Origin: Micavibrio sp. UBA6147
Lineage (GTDB): Bacteria; Pseudomonadota; Alphaproteobacteria; Micavibrionales; UBA1664
Assembly: GCA_002423185.1 (NCBI GenBank)
Contig: DIUX01000001.1
Location: 142,048 to 206,047 of the forward strand
Reading direction: 5' to 3'
Length of the DNA: 64,000 bases
In this document: in pieces, positions 1 to 7,185 of the stretch
Layout: each line of letters begins with the position of its first letter
Position numbering within the stretch: the first letter of the stretch is position 1
Notes under the pieces: model-generated
Database searches by the model: none
The model's input: only the letters and a program-made list of their open reading frames with translations
What the model was told of the DNA's origin: nothing
Program-made: the position numbers and the translations under genes

Positions 1-19
1 AAAGGCATCGTAACCAACC

Positions 20-757
20 ATGAGCGCACCCGTTCATTCCACCACTACTAGCCATATGGCCAAACCCGCCAAAGGCATCACGCTGTATGGCTATTTCCGG
101 TCATCGACCAGCTTTCGTGTGCGCATCGCGCTGGCGTTGAAGGGCATTGCGTATGAGTACAAGCCCGTCAATTTGTTGATCGGTGAGCATAAAGAGGCCG
201 CCTATCGCGCCATCCATCCGCAGGGGCTCGTCCCCGCCCTTGTCCATAATGGACAAGTGGTGACGCAATCCATGGCAATTATGGAGTATCTGGACGACAT
301 CGCCCCCGACCCGTTGCTTGTGACCGGTACAGCGGCGCAAAAAGCCCGCATCCGCGCCATGGCGCAAATCATCGCCTGTGACATTCACCCCATGAACAAC
401 CTGAATGTCTGGAAAGCCTATGTCGGCGGGGTGTTGAAGGCCACGGACGACCAGCTCAAAGACTGGTATATGCACTGGATTCATCAAGGGCTTGCCTCTT
501 ATGAATTGATGGTGTCTGACGGCGGCGAAGGCCTGTATTCCTGCGGCAATCAGGTGAGCATGGCGGATTTATGCCTGTTGCCGCAACTGTATAATGCCCG
601 CCGTTTCGATGTGCCGCTTGAGCGTTTCCCCCGCATTTTACAGGTGGAAAAAAACATGCTCAAACTCGCCGCGGTTCAACAGGCTTTGCCGGAACGCCAA
701 ATGGACGCGCCGCGCGATTTGAAGCCTGTCTATGACGCGGCCTTTATGGCGGCCTGA
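20..757 (+). CDS. maiA: maleylacetoacetate isomerase (zeta-class GST)
   Basis: Cytosolic glutathione-dependent enzyme that isomerises maleylacetoacetate to fumarylacetoacetate in tyrosine/homogentisate breakdown. The thioredoxin-like N-terminal half carries the zeta-class signature SSTSFRVRIALALKG (residues 28-42). The family core is usually SSCS or SSAS, so the serines that activate glutathione are kept and the third position is Thr. The motif QSMAIMEYLDD is the glutathione-contact segment, and the C-terminal half is helical as in the family. At 245 aa it is somewhat longer than usual because of about 18 extra N-terminal residues; an internal ATG at 56 is an alternative start and neither has a clear ribosome binding site. 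phhA follows 76 bp downstream on the same strand, giving a Phe/Tyr catabolic pair. Family assignment is firm, exact start is not. Confidence 0.92.
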   Translation: MSAPVHSTTTSHMAKPAKGITLYGYFRSSTSFRVRIALALKGIAYEYKPVNLLIGEHKEAAYRAIHPQGLVPALVHNGQVVTQSMAIMEYLDDIAPDPLLVTGTAAQKARIRAMAQIIACDIHPMNNLNVWKAYVGGVLKATDDQLKDWYMHWIHQGLASYELMVSDGGEGLYSCGNQVSMADLCLLPQLYNARRFDVPLERFPRILQVEKNMLKLAAVQQALPERQMDAPRDLKPVYDAAFMAA

Positions 758-833
758 ACGAACAAGCACGAACAACACCGAACAAACAAACAGACAACAA
801 GCAGACAAACAAACAGCAAGGAGGATATTGACT
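758..833 (+). promoter_or_regulatory. A/C-rich leader of phhA with strong RBS
   Basis: The 76 bp between maiA and phhA are almost free of T and built from repeated CAAACA/AACAA-type words, ending in AAGGAGG a few bases before the phhA ATG at 834. Such a leader would be unstructured in RNA, which favours ribosome loading. The perfect AAGGAGG decides the phhA start against the longer open frame that begins at 732 inside maiA. Confidence 0.6.
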
Positions 834-1736
834 ATGGTAGATTTAGGAACCGCATCCAAGCACGGCATTGACTTGACCCGCAAAGACGAAAAACCGTCTT
901 ATTTCATCGTCGATCAAAACTGGGAACAATTCACCGCCGAGGAACACGCGACGTGGAAAATCCTGTATGAGCGGATGAGCAAGATGCTCCCTGGCTATGC
1001 TTGCAACGAATATCTGAAGGGCTTGCAAGACCTCAACATCAACCCCGATGAAATCCCCGATTTTCGCCGTCTGAGCGATACGCTCCGCGCCAAAACGGGG
1101 TGGGAGATTGTCGCCGTTCCGGGGCTTATTCCCGACAAGCCGTTTTTTGAAATGCTGGCAAACCGCCAATTCCCCGCCGGTGACTTTATCCGCACCCGCG
1201 AACAACTCGACTATATCGAAGAACCCGACGTGTTCCACGATGCGTTCGGGCATGTGCCGCTCCTGTCCAACCCGATTTTCGCCGATTACCTGCAAGAATA
1301 CGGCAAGGCCGGTGAAAAGGCGATGAAACATAACTGCGTCAGCCGCCTTGCCCGCCTGTACTGGTACACGGTGGAATTCGGCCTGATCAACACGCCGGAC
1401 GGTTTGCGGATTTATGGCGCGGGGATCGTGTCCTCCAGCGGCGAAACCAAGTTCAGCCTTGAAGACCCATCGCCGAACCGCATTAAATTCGACTTGAAAC
1501 GCTTGCTGAAAACCAAGTTCCGCTATGACGACTATCAAGAAACCTATTTCGTGATCGACAGCTTCGAACAGCTTTTCGCCGAAACAGCGATTGACTTTAC
1601 CCCTATTTACGAAACATTGTTGTCTGAGGAACAATACGGCCCCGGCGACGTTGCGGACGGGGATGTCGTCATTCACCGCGGAACCGGCGAATACGCCGCC
1701 AAAACAACCCGCGACCGTAAGGCCGATTTGAAGTAA
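834..1736 (+). CDS. phhA: phenylalanine 4-monooxygenase
   Basis: Hydroxylates phenylalanine to tyrosine with O2, tetrahydrobiopterin-type cofactor and non-haem iron, in the cytosol. The iron ligands are visible: His135 and His140 in FHDAFGHVPL and Glu181 in WYTVEFGL. The H-x4-H plus Glu spacing matches single-domain bacterial enzymes. At 300 aa it is the usual bacterial length and lacks the animal regulatory domain. I start at ATG 834 because AAGGAGG lies just before it. It follows maiA on the same strand. The cofactor-recycling dehydratase phhB is in the same window but 47 kb away at 48022-48318 on the opposite strand, so the two are not in one operon here. Confidence 0.96.
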   Translation: MVDLGTASKHGIDLTRKDEKPSYFIVDQNWEQFTAEEHATWKILYERMSKMLPGYACNEYLKGLQDLNINPDEIPDFRRLSDTLRAKTGWEIVAVPGLIPDKPFFEMLANRQFPAGDFIRTREQLDYIEEPDVFHDAFGHVPLLSNPIFADYLQEYGKAGEKAMKHNCVSRLARLYWYTVEFGLINTPDGLRIYGAGIVSSSGETKFSLEDPSPNRIKFDLKRLLKTKFRYDDYQETYFVIDSFEQLFAETAIDFTPIYETLLSEEQYGPGDVADGDVVIHRGTGEYAAKTTRDRKADLK

Positions 1737-1764
1737 GTAACCATCCGTTCAAAGGAAGACAGAA

Positions 1765-2127
1765 TTGAGCCACCAAACTGCAAGAATTATCGGAGGCGCT
1801 GGCCTCGTGGGCATAAGCCTTGCCTTCAGCATCGCCGGTGATAACGAAAGAAACGCCATAGACCCCGCCGCCCGCGCGGTCTATGAGCAATGTCTGTACA
1901 CGCCACGAAGCTGTGCCACCATTGAACAATGGCAAACAAGCTTTGCGGTTCAACAAGACATTAACGACGCGACACGGACGGCTTTGCCGGCCTTGCCGCT
2001 CGCGGTTTTGGGCGGATTCTTGCTCGCGGGGGCGGCGGCCTCAAGCGGAACCGGCGGCGATAATGGTCGCCGTAAGCGGGATCAAAACGCCGCGACATCG
2101 CCAAAGCCACCCGCGCCAAAAGCCTAG
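1765..2127 (+). CDS. small two-helix membrane protein, unknown
   Basis: 120 aa, TTG start preceded by AAAGGAAG. A hydrophobic stretch near the N-terminus (IIGGAGLVGISLAFSIAG) and a second one (ALPLAVLGGFLLAGAAA) flank a loop with two cysteines (CLYTPRSC), and the tail is basic and proline-rich (SPKPPAPKA). The layout is the same as in the next gene: membrane helix, Cys-bearing loop, membrane helix, Lys/Pro tail. The two are probably diverged tandem paralogues. I do not recognise a family. It sits 28 bp after phhA and could be read through from it, but no functional link is evident. Confidence 0.6.
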   Translation: MSHQTARIIGGAGLVGISLAFSIAGDNERNAIDPAARAVYEQCLYTPRSCATIEQWQTSFAVQQDINDATRTALPALPLAVLGGFLLAGAAASSGTGGDNGRRKRDQNAATSPKPPAPKA

Positions 2128-2199
2128 AAGCATAAAACAAAGCCGTCAGGGTGAGCCTGAGGCCAGTTTCACCATTTTATAACCGAAAAAGAGCCAAGC

Positions 2200-2646
2200 A
2201 TGAGCAGTGAAACAGACGCAATCCGCGTGATAACTATGATCAGCGCCCCCGTGGTTTTGGCGGGGATGCTCATGGGGGGCGGGGCGATGGCGTATAAATT
2301 TGCCGCCGTTTCGGACGCCGATAACGCCACCCTTGCCAAGTGCGAACGCTATGTTGACCCATCGGTCAATAACACGGAAAGTTTAGGCGCCGCGGCGGTT
2401 TCCTTGACAAATGACGGGGCGCTCAGCGTGGTGTTTTGTAGCGCTGCGGAGATCCAAACCGCCAAAGACGTACAGGCGCTCAAAGACAAGATGAACAATC
2501 TCGGCATCGCCGGATTGATTATCATTGGCGCTGGTGGTTTGATTCAGTCCAATACGGGCTATATCTATATGATCAACAACAGCAATCGCCGTAATCGCCA
2601 AAGCCAGCCAGACGCATCAAAGCCAAAGACGACGCCGAAACCATAA
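2200..2646 (+). CDS. small two-helix membrane protein, unknown, paralogue of preceding gene
   Basis: 148 aa with ATG at 2200 and an AAAGAG-type RBS. The first hydrophobic segment is MISAPVVLAGMLMGGGAMAY and the second is IAGLIIIGAGGLIQS. Between them lies a polar loop with cysteines in AKCERYVD and SVVFCSAAE, probably on the periplasmic side. The tail is polar and ends SKPKTTPKP, like SPKPPAPKA in the gene before. No known domain recognised. It is convergent with folD, whose stop lies only 9 bp away. Confidence 0.65.
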   Translation: MSSETDAIRVITMISAPVVLAGMLMGGGAMAYKFAAVSDADNATLAKCERYVDPSVNNTESLGAAAVSLTNDGALSVVFCSAAEIQTAKDVQALKDKMNNLGIAGLIIIGAGGLIQSNTGYIYMINNSNRRNRQSQPDASKPKTTPKP

Positions 2647-2655
2647 GAGAGATTT

Positions 2656-3543
2656 TTATGCGTCCTGCGTAAGGCTTTTATAAGCCTTGAGCGTGTTGGC
2701 GAGCAAGCAGGCAATCGTCATCGGCCCGACCCCACCGGGAACAGGGGTAATGGCGGCGGCCTTGGCCTTAACGGCGGCGAAATCGACATCGCCCTTGAGC
2801 TTGCCGTTATCCTGACGGTTAATCCCGACATCAATCACAATCGCGCCGTCCTTGACCCAATCGGCCTTGACCATCTCGGTGCGCCCGACGGCGGCAACAA
2901 GAATATCGGCCTGCGCACAAACGGCGGCAAGGTCGCGGGTTTTGGAATGCGCCTGCGTAACGGTGCAGTTTTCTTGGAGCAATAATTGCGCCATCGGCTT
3001 GCCAAACAACAAAGACCGCCCAATCACAACGGCGTGAAGGCCGTTGAGGTCTTTGCGGACGCTGTGGATGAGGCGTAATGAGCCTTGGGGCGTGCAAGGC
3101 ACAAGCCCGTCCAGCCCCGCCACCAATCGCCCGATATTGGGCAAGGTCAACCCGTCGACATCCTTTTCCGGCATGATCATTTGAATCAATGTGTCGGAGT
3201 CCAGATGGGCGGGCAGGGGGAGTTGAAGCAAAATCCCATGAACGGCGGAATCCTTGTTCAAGGCGTCAATCGCCGCCGCAACATCGTCAAAGCTAGCGTT
3301 TTGTGGCAAGCGGCGTTCAATGCTGCGCATCCCGACGCCTTCGGTGGCTTTGATCTTGTTGGCGACATAGACATGGCTGGCGGGGTCGTCCCCGACCAAA
3401 ATCACCGCAAGGGCCGGAACCGCCGCACCGGACGGCAAAGCCGCCACATCGAGGGCAATCTCGGCGCGCAAAGACTCGGCAATCGCCTTTCCGTCAATCA
3501 AGGCCGCGGCGTGCGTGTCGGGGGCGGGGGCTTGGGCGGTCAT
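2656..3543 (-). CDS. folD: bifunctional methylenetetrahydrofolate dehydrogenase / methenyltetrahydrofolate cyclohydrolase
   Basis: Interconverts 5,10-methylene-, 5,10-methenyl- and 10-formyl-tetrahydrofolate using NADP, supplying one-carbon units for purines and fMet-tRNA. The active-site pair is Tyr59/Lys63 in [14 protein letters not shown]. The substrate motif ILLQLPLP and the dinucleotide-site segments [11 protein letters not shown] and [11 protein letters not shown] are all present. Length 295 aa is typical. The first ten residues are Ala/Pro-rich and poorly conserved, so the start could be slightly downstream. The yggT gene lies 52 bp upstream on the same strand, suggesting cotranscription. 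Confidence 0.96.
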   Translation of the reverse strand: MTAQAPAPDTHAAALIDGKAIAESLRAEIALDVAALPSGAAVPALAVILVGDDPASHVYVANKIKATEGVGMRSIERRLPQNASFDDVAAAIDALNKDSAVHGILLQLPLPAHLDSDTLIQMIMPEKDVDGLTLPNIGRLVAGLDGLVPCTPQGSLRLIHSVRKDLNGLHAVVIGRSLLFGKPMAQLLLQENCTVTQAHSKTRDLAAVCAQADILVAAVGRTEMVKADWVKDGAIVIDVGINRQDNGKLKGDVDFAAVKAKAAAITPVPGGVGPMTIACLLANTLKAYKSLTQDA

Positions 3544-3595
3544 GGTGTTTGTTTCCTTTGATGGAGGGGCTTTGTGATAGGCCTTCGCGCCCGTT

Positions 3596-3889
3596 TTAAT
3601 GCATAAACGGTTTGATGAGGACTTCGATCACGAGGCGCTGCAACAACATAATCCCGAAAATCACGATAATCGGTGAAATATCAATGCCGCCGATGGATGG
3701 CACGAAACGGCGCACCCTGTCCATGACGGGGTCAATGGCCTTGTTGAGCAGGCGGACAAGGTTCGCGGCCTGCGGATTGGACATATTGAGAACACCAAAG
3801 GCGAGGAGCCAGCTCACGATCACCCCTGCGATAACAATAAACACATAGACTTCGAGTAAAAAGTAGAGAAGTTCGCCGAAAATGGTCAT
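3596..3889 (-). CDS. YggT family membrane protein
   Basis: 97 aa integral membrane protein of the YggT family. Two hydrophobic segments, [20 protein letters not shown] and [20 protein letters not shown], flank the conserved loop containing [16 protein letters not shown]. Members are linked to osmotic or K+ stress and, in other phyla, to division or chloroplast nucleoids; the precise role is not settled. The open frame extends to 4006, but ATG 3889 begins the family's normal N-terminus and has GGAG upstream, so I use it. It is divergent from the HD-domain gene and upstream of folD. Confidence 0.88.
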   Translation of the reverse strand: MTIFGELLYFLLEVYVFIVIAGVIVSWLLAFGVLNMSNPQAANLVRLLNKAIDPVMDRVRRFVPSIGGIDISPIIVIFGIMLLQRLVIEVLIKPFMH

Positions 3890-3927
3890 ACTAGGGCTCC
3901 GATTCAGATCAATGACAGGAGTATGAT

Positions 3928-4629
3928 ATGGCGCTCGCCGCAAAACGCCAAGAGGACAATTGGAAAAAATGGGAACAACCCTGCCTTGATGCCCTGCAAG
4001 CCGCATGGGCGGCGCAAGACGCGGCCAAAGGCAAGAAGGACAGCGCCCACGACATCGCGCATATCAGGCGCGTACAAGCCGCCGCCGTTGAAATCGCGGC
4101 GCAAGAAGGCGGAAATCTTGACATTATTATGCCGGCTGTGTGGCTGCATGACTTGATTAACGTACCGAAAGACCACCCCGATCGCTCTCGCGCATCGCGG
4201 TTCTCGGCCGATGCGGCGGTGGAGATTCTGCGCGGAATAGGCTATCCCGAACAAGACCTTGACGCCGTTGCGCACGCGATTGTGGCACACAGCTTTAGCG
4301 CCAATATCGCCCCGCAAACGCTGGAGGCCAAAATTCTACAAGATTCCGACCGCCTTGACGCGCTGGGCGCTATCGGCGTGGCGCGCTGCTTTGCGACATC
4401 GGGGGCGATGGGGCGGCCATTGCTGGATGCGGATGACCCGTTATGTTCCTTGCGCCCCGCGGATGACGAGCTCTACGCCGTCGATCATTTCTATGTTAAA
4501 TTATTGCGCCTGCCCGACACCATGCAAACGCAAACGGGGCGGGACATCGCCCACAGCCGCGCCACCTTCATGCGCGAATTTTTAAACCAGCTTTGCTTCG
4601 AACAAACGGGCGTAAAAGGCGTTTGTTAA
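3928..4629 (+). CDS. HD-domain metal-dependent phosphohydrolase (YedJ-like)
   Basis: 233 aa HD superfamily protein. The metal ligands are visible in order: His in HDIAHIRRV, the HD pair in VWLHDLI, and a distal Asp in ILQDSDRLDALGAIG. The C-terminal half with DHFYVKLLRLP matches the YedJ-type subgroup of predicted nucleotide or phosphate-ester hydrolases; the physiological substrate is not known to me. GACAGGAG lies 9-15 bp before the ATG. It is divergently transcribed from yggT-folD with a very short spacer, so promoters for both must lie in about 40 bp. Confidence 0.85.
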   Translation: MALAAKRQEDNWKKWEQPCLDALQAAWAAQDAAKGKKDSAHDIAHIRRVQAAAVEIAAQEGGNLDIIMPAVWLHDLINVPKDHPDRSRASRFSADAAVEILRGIGYPEQDLDAVAHAIVAHSFSANIAPQTLEAKILQDSDRLDALGAIGVARCFATSGAMGRPLLDADDPLCSLRPADDELYAVDHFYVKLLRLPDTMQTQTGRDIAHSRATFMREFLNQLCFEQTGVKGVC

Positions 4630-4690
4630 AAGCGGGGCTTATGAAGTGGCCGGCGAAACCGTCATTTAATCATCTCACCCTGCGTTATTT

Positions 4691-4721
4691 TTAACTTTTC
4701 TTTAGATCAAGCGCATATAGA
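4691..4721 (+). promoter_or_regulatory. putative promoter, nearly leaderless
   Basis: TTAACT at 4691-4696 and TATAGA at 4716-4721 resemble -35 and -10 boxes with 19 bp spacing. Transcription would then begin at about 4728, only a few bases before the ATG at 4731, leaving almost no leader. A GGGGG run sits too close to the ATG to be a normal RBS. Confidence 0.35.
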
Positions 4722-4730
4722 ATAGGGGGA

Positions 4731-5417
4731 ATGATAACCGGTCTTGAACTTATTTTTGCGACATCTTTGGGGCTGCAAGCGGCAAGCCCCTTGACGCGCG
4801 TTGCGGGGTTAACCTGTGAGCCGCAACCTATGACCGAAATTTCAGTGGTGTGGAGCAGTGACACCATCACCTATGACTCATCAAAATCGCAAAGCCAGCT
4901 TTCCAACATGCCGATTGATACGAAGTCGCCCTATTCCAGCCATGTCGCAACCAAGGTTGGCGGGTTGATGCGCGGCGGTTTGGAGGTCACGACCGACATC
5001 AACATATCGGCGCTCAATTCACCATTCTATAAGCAAAGCTGTCTGTGGGTGAGGGATATTAAAATCAATATCAACATCAACCCGACCATTTTTATCGCCA
5101 GCGAATATAAAAAAGGCTCCTGCATGTATAACGCAGTGATGCAGCATGAATTGAAACATATTCAGGTCGACCGCGACATTGCGAATAAATATCAAGACCA
5201 ATTGCGCAGTATGGCGAGTTCAGTCGCGCAAAAAATCGGCATTGTCGGCCCGAAAAGTACTCTTGAATCCAAGCTCACCCATAAAAAAATTGTTCAATAT
5301 ATCGAAACCCATATGGCGATGGTGAACGATAAAATGTATGCCGAGCGCCGCGCATTACAACAAAATGTCGATACACTCGAGGAATATGAACGCGTACAGG
5401 CACAATGCCGTAATTAA
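4731..5417 (+). CDS. exported HExxH protein, putative zinc metallopeptidase
   Basis: 228 aa. The zincin-type motif HELKH lies in the segment KKGSCMYNAVMQHELKHIQV, and a conserved Arg follows (VDRDIA). The next gene repeats the pattern as KKGTCRYNEVLAHEHTHIEI, so the two are tandem paralogues with the core KKG[ST]C-x-YN-x-V-x2-HE-x2-H. Cysteines in LTCEP, KQSCLW and KGSCMY suggest an oxidised, exported protein. The N-terminus is hydrophobic but lacks the positive residues of a clear signal peptide. It may belong near the DUF922 group of predicted secreted zinc proteases, which I could not verify. Substrate unknown. Confidence 0.6.
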   Translation: MITGLELIFATSLGLQAASPLTRVAGLTCEPQPMTEISVVWSSDTITYDSSKSQSQLSNMPIDTKSPYSSHVATKVGGLMRGGLEVTTDINISALNSPFYKQSCLWVRDIKINININPTIFIASEYKKGSCMYNAVMQHELKHIQVDRDIANKYQDQLRSMASSVAQKIGIVGPKSTLESKLTHKKIVQYIETHMAMVNDKMYAERRALQQNVDTLEEYERVQAQCRN

Positions 5418-5477
5418 GCGCCAGAACTAGCATAACGCCGTAAAATGAATAAAGCCGCCAGTGAAAGCAGGCACGAC

Positions 5478-6230
5478 ATGAAAAAGACGCTGACCCTTAT
5501 TGCTGCGTTTATCTTGATGGTGGGGATTCCGGCCTCAAGCCATGCTTTAACTGGGCTTGCCGATGCAGGGGTGCCGCTCAACGTGCCGCCTGCCATGGCA
5601 CAGGCCATAGAATCCGTTGCTGGCTTGAAATGTCCGCGCAAGGGATCGCCCGTTGTAAGTGTGCGTTGGACATCCAAGCCGACAAAATATTTCTATACCA
5701 AATCGAACCAGCAATTAACCGCCGAGGCGGTCAAGGAAGGCAGCAGTTTTTTAAAGAAATACTTCCACGGAACCGGCGCGCAAGTGGCGGGAACGGCGTC
5801 GAGCCCCGCCCGCATTGACGTGCGCACCCGCTTTGGCGGCCTGACAAACGGCAAACAATCCTGTACTTGGCCGGAACAAGTCGAGGTCACGATTACCTAC
5901 AGCCCCGAAATCCATATCTCCAGCGACCTGAAAAAAGGCACATGCCGGTATAACGAGGTTCTCGCCCATGAACATACGCATATTGAAATATCGCGCAAAA
6001 TCGCCAGTGAGTTTACGCAGCCGATTAAGCTCGCTGTTGCTCAAACGGCGGGGCGCCTTGCCACCAGTGTCCCGATCAACCCCGGCGACATCGACAATCG
6101 CCAAAAGAAAATGTCACAGCAAATCATGACATCCTTGGACGCCGTGACGGATAAATACGCGCGCGAAGAACGCATCCGCCAACAATCCTTCGACCGCCGC
6201 GAATACGGCAAAGACAGCCAGTGCAAATAG
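5478..6230 (+). CDS. secreted HExxH protein, putative zinc metallopeptidase, tandem paralogue
   Basis: 250 aa with a clear Sec signal peptide: MKK, then TLTLIAAFILMVGIPA, then a likely cleavage after SHA. I use ATG 5478 because it yields this signal; the open frame upstream to 5445 adds non-signal residues. The zinc-binding motif HEHTH follows KKGTCRYNEVL, matching the previous gene closely, and both have a cysteine shortly before the motif (NGKQSCTW here, KQSCLW there). The C-terminal third is helical and charged, ending in REYGKDSQCK as the first ends in VQAQCRN. The periplasm or cell exterior is the likely site. Product and substrate unknown. Confidence 0.7.
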   Translation: MKKTLTLIAAFILMVGIPASSHALTGLADAGVPLNVPPAMAQAIESVAGLKCPRKGSPVVSVRWTSKPTKYFYTKSNQQLTAEAVKEGSSFLKKYFHGTGAQVAGTASSPARIDVRTRFGGLTNGKQSCTWPEQVEVTITYSPEIHISSDLKKGTCRYNEVLAHEHTHIEISRKIASEFTQPIKLAVAQTAGRLATSVPINPGDIDNRQKKMSQQIMTSLDAVTDKYAREERIRQQSFDRREYGKDSQCK

Positions 6231-6263
6231 CCGCATTTTAACCAATTCAGGATGTTTTCGTGG

Positions 6264-6269
6264 TATAAT
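6264..6269 (+). promoter_or_regulatory. TATAAT -10 box six bases before an ATG
   Basis: A perfect TATAAT ends 6 bases before the ATG at 6276, so a transcript from it would begin at or next to the start codon (leaderless). No convincing -35 box is visible at 16-18 bp upstream, and no Shine-Dalgarno precedes the ATG. Confidence 0.35.
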
Positions 6270-6275
6270 TGACCT

Positions 6276-6968
6276 ATGAAGCAAGCATCCGGCAATGTTC
6301 TGTTCCTGATTTTGATCGCAGTGGCGCTGTTTGCGGCGCTGTCTTATGCAGTGACGCAGAGCAGCCGCTCGGGCAGTGGCGGAATCGAACGTGACAAAGC
6401 CAAACTCTATGCCGCGCAATTCGTCCAATACGGCACCGCCATTGAACAAGCCATTGGCCGTATGCGGGTCATAAACCGCACACCGGAATACGGCATTGAT
6501 TTGGCCTCAAGCGTGACATGGTCGTCCTCGGCGAATGCGACGTGTACTACCAATGTTTGCAAGGTCTTTCATGTTGAGGGCGGCGGCATATCGCCGGCGT
6601 TTATTGACGAAAAGGCGTTTGATACGTCGCTGGGGATTGCCCCCACGATTTTCCGTCACAGCGTTTTTCGTGCGGTCAGTGTCGTTGACGTTGGTTCCGA
6701 CCTTGATGAACTCGTTCTCATCATTGCCGGCCTCAAAAAAGAAGTCTGTGCCGAGATCAATAAATCAATGGGCATCATTGACGGCGGCAATCCTCCGACC
6801 GATGTGTACACAGGCTATGGCGATTACAGGGGCACGCTCACGGCCTTTCCCGAAGCAACGGCGGTGCAAGGCGACGGATCGGCATTGTTTGAGGGGAAGC
6901 GTACGTTCTGCGCCTATTACAACGCGGCAACAGGATACACATTTTATCACGTCCTGATGGAGCGATAA
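6276..6968 (+). CDS. GNV-type prepilin-like protein 1, single N-terminal membrane segment
   Basis: 230 aa. After MKQAS comes the 26-residue segment from GNVLFLILIAV to VTQSSR (residues 6-31), identical in the two relatives at 15541 and 20871. Shared blocks follow: QYGTAIEQAIGRMRVIN, VFHVEGGG, KKEVCAEIN and a C-terminal FCAYY...FYHVL. The plan of short basic leader, Gly, hydrophobic helix and globular domain resembles type IV pilins and pseudopilins. However, the canonical Glu at +5 after the Gly is missing, so the route of processing is uncertain. Two cysteine pairs could form disulfides outside the membrane. Function unknown; extracellular or periplasmic assembly is my inference. Confidence 0.7.
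   Translation: MKQASGNVLFLILIAVALFAALSYAVTQSSRSGSGGIERDKAKLYAAQFVQYGTAIEQAIGRMRVINRTPEYGIDLASSVTWSSSANATCTTNVCKVFHVEGGGISPAFIDEKAFDTSLGIAPTIFRHSVFRAVSVVDVGSDLDELVLIIAGLKKEVCAEINKSMGIIDGGNPPTDVYTGYGDYRGTLTAFPEATAVQGDGSALFEGKRTFCAYYNAATGYTFYHVLMER
6291..6368 (+). repeat. 78-bp dispersed coding repeat, copy A
   Basis: Encodes the 26-residue membrane segment of GNV protein 1. By hand count it differs from copy B (15583-15660) at 7 of 78 positions; all the differences are synonymous. Confidence 0.8.
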
Positions 6969-7185
6969 TCAAAAACACCGCCTTTTTCGCGACACGTCAC
7001 TCAAACTAACCTGACAAAATTAACCTGATTTTATCTTTTATAAATCCATGATATCCTGCTCTTGACCGGATTGCATGATTCTTTCATGTCCCACCACAAG
7101 GTCGTCAGCACATGTCGCGGCATATCGCCAAGACAGACAAATGCGAAACACACAAACCCAGTCCACCATAAGAGGTTTATTCACC

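Noticed and set aside
843..1676. 277-codon minus-strand frame opposite phhA
   Set aside because: Shadow of phhA, whose iron ligands and RBS are clear.
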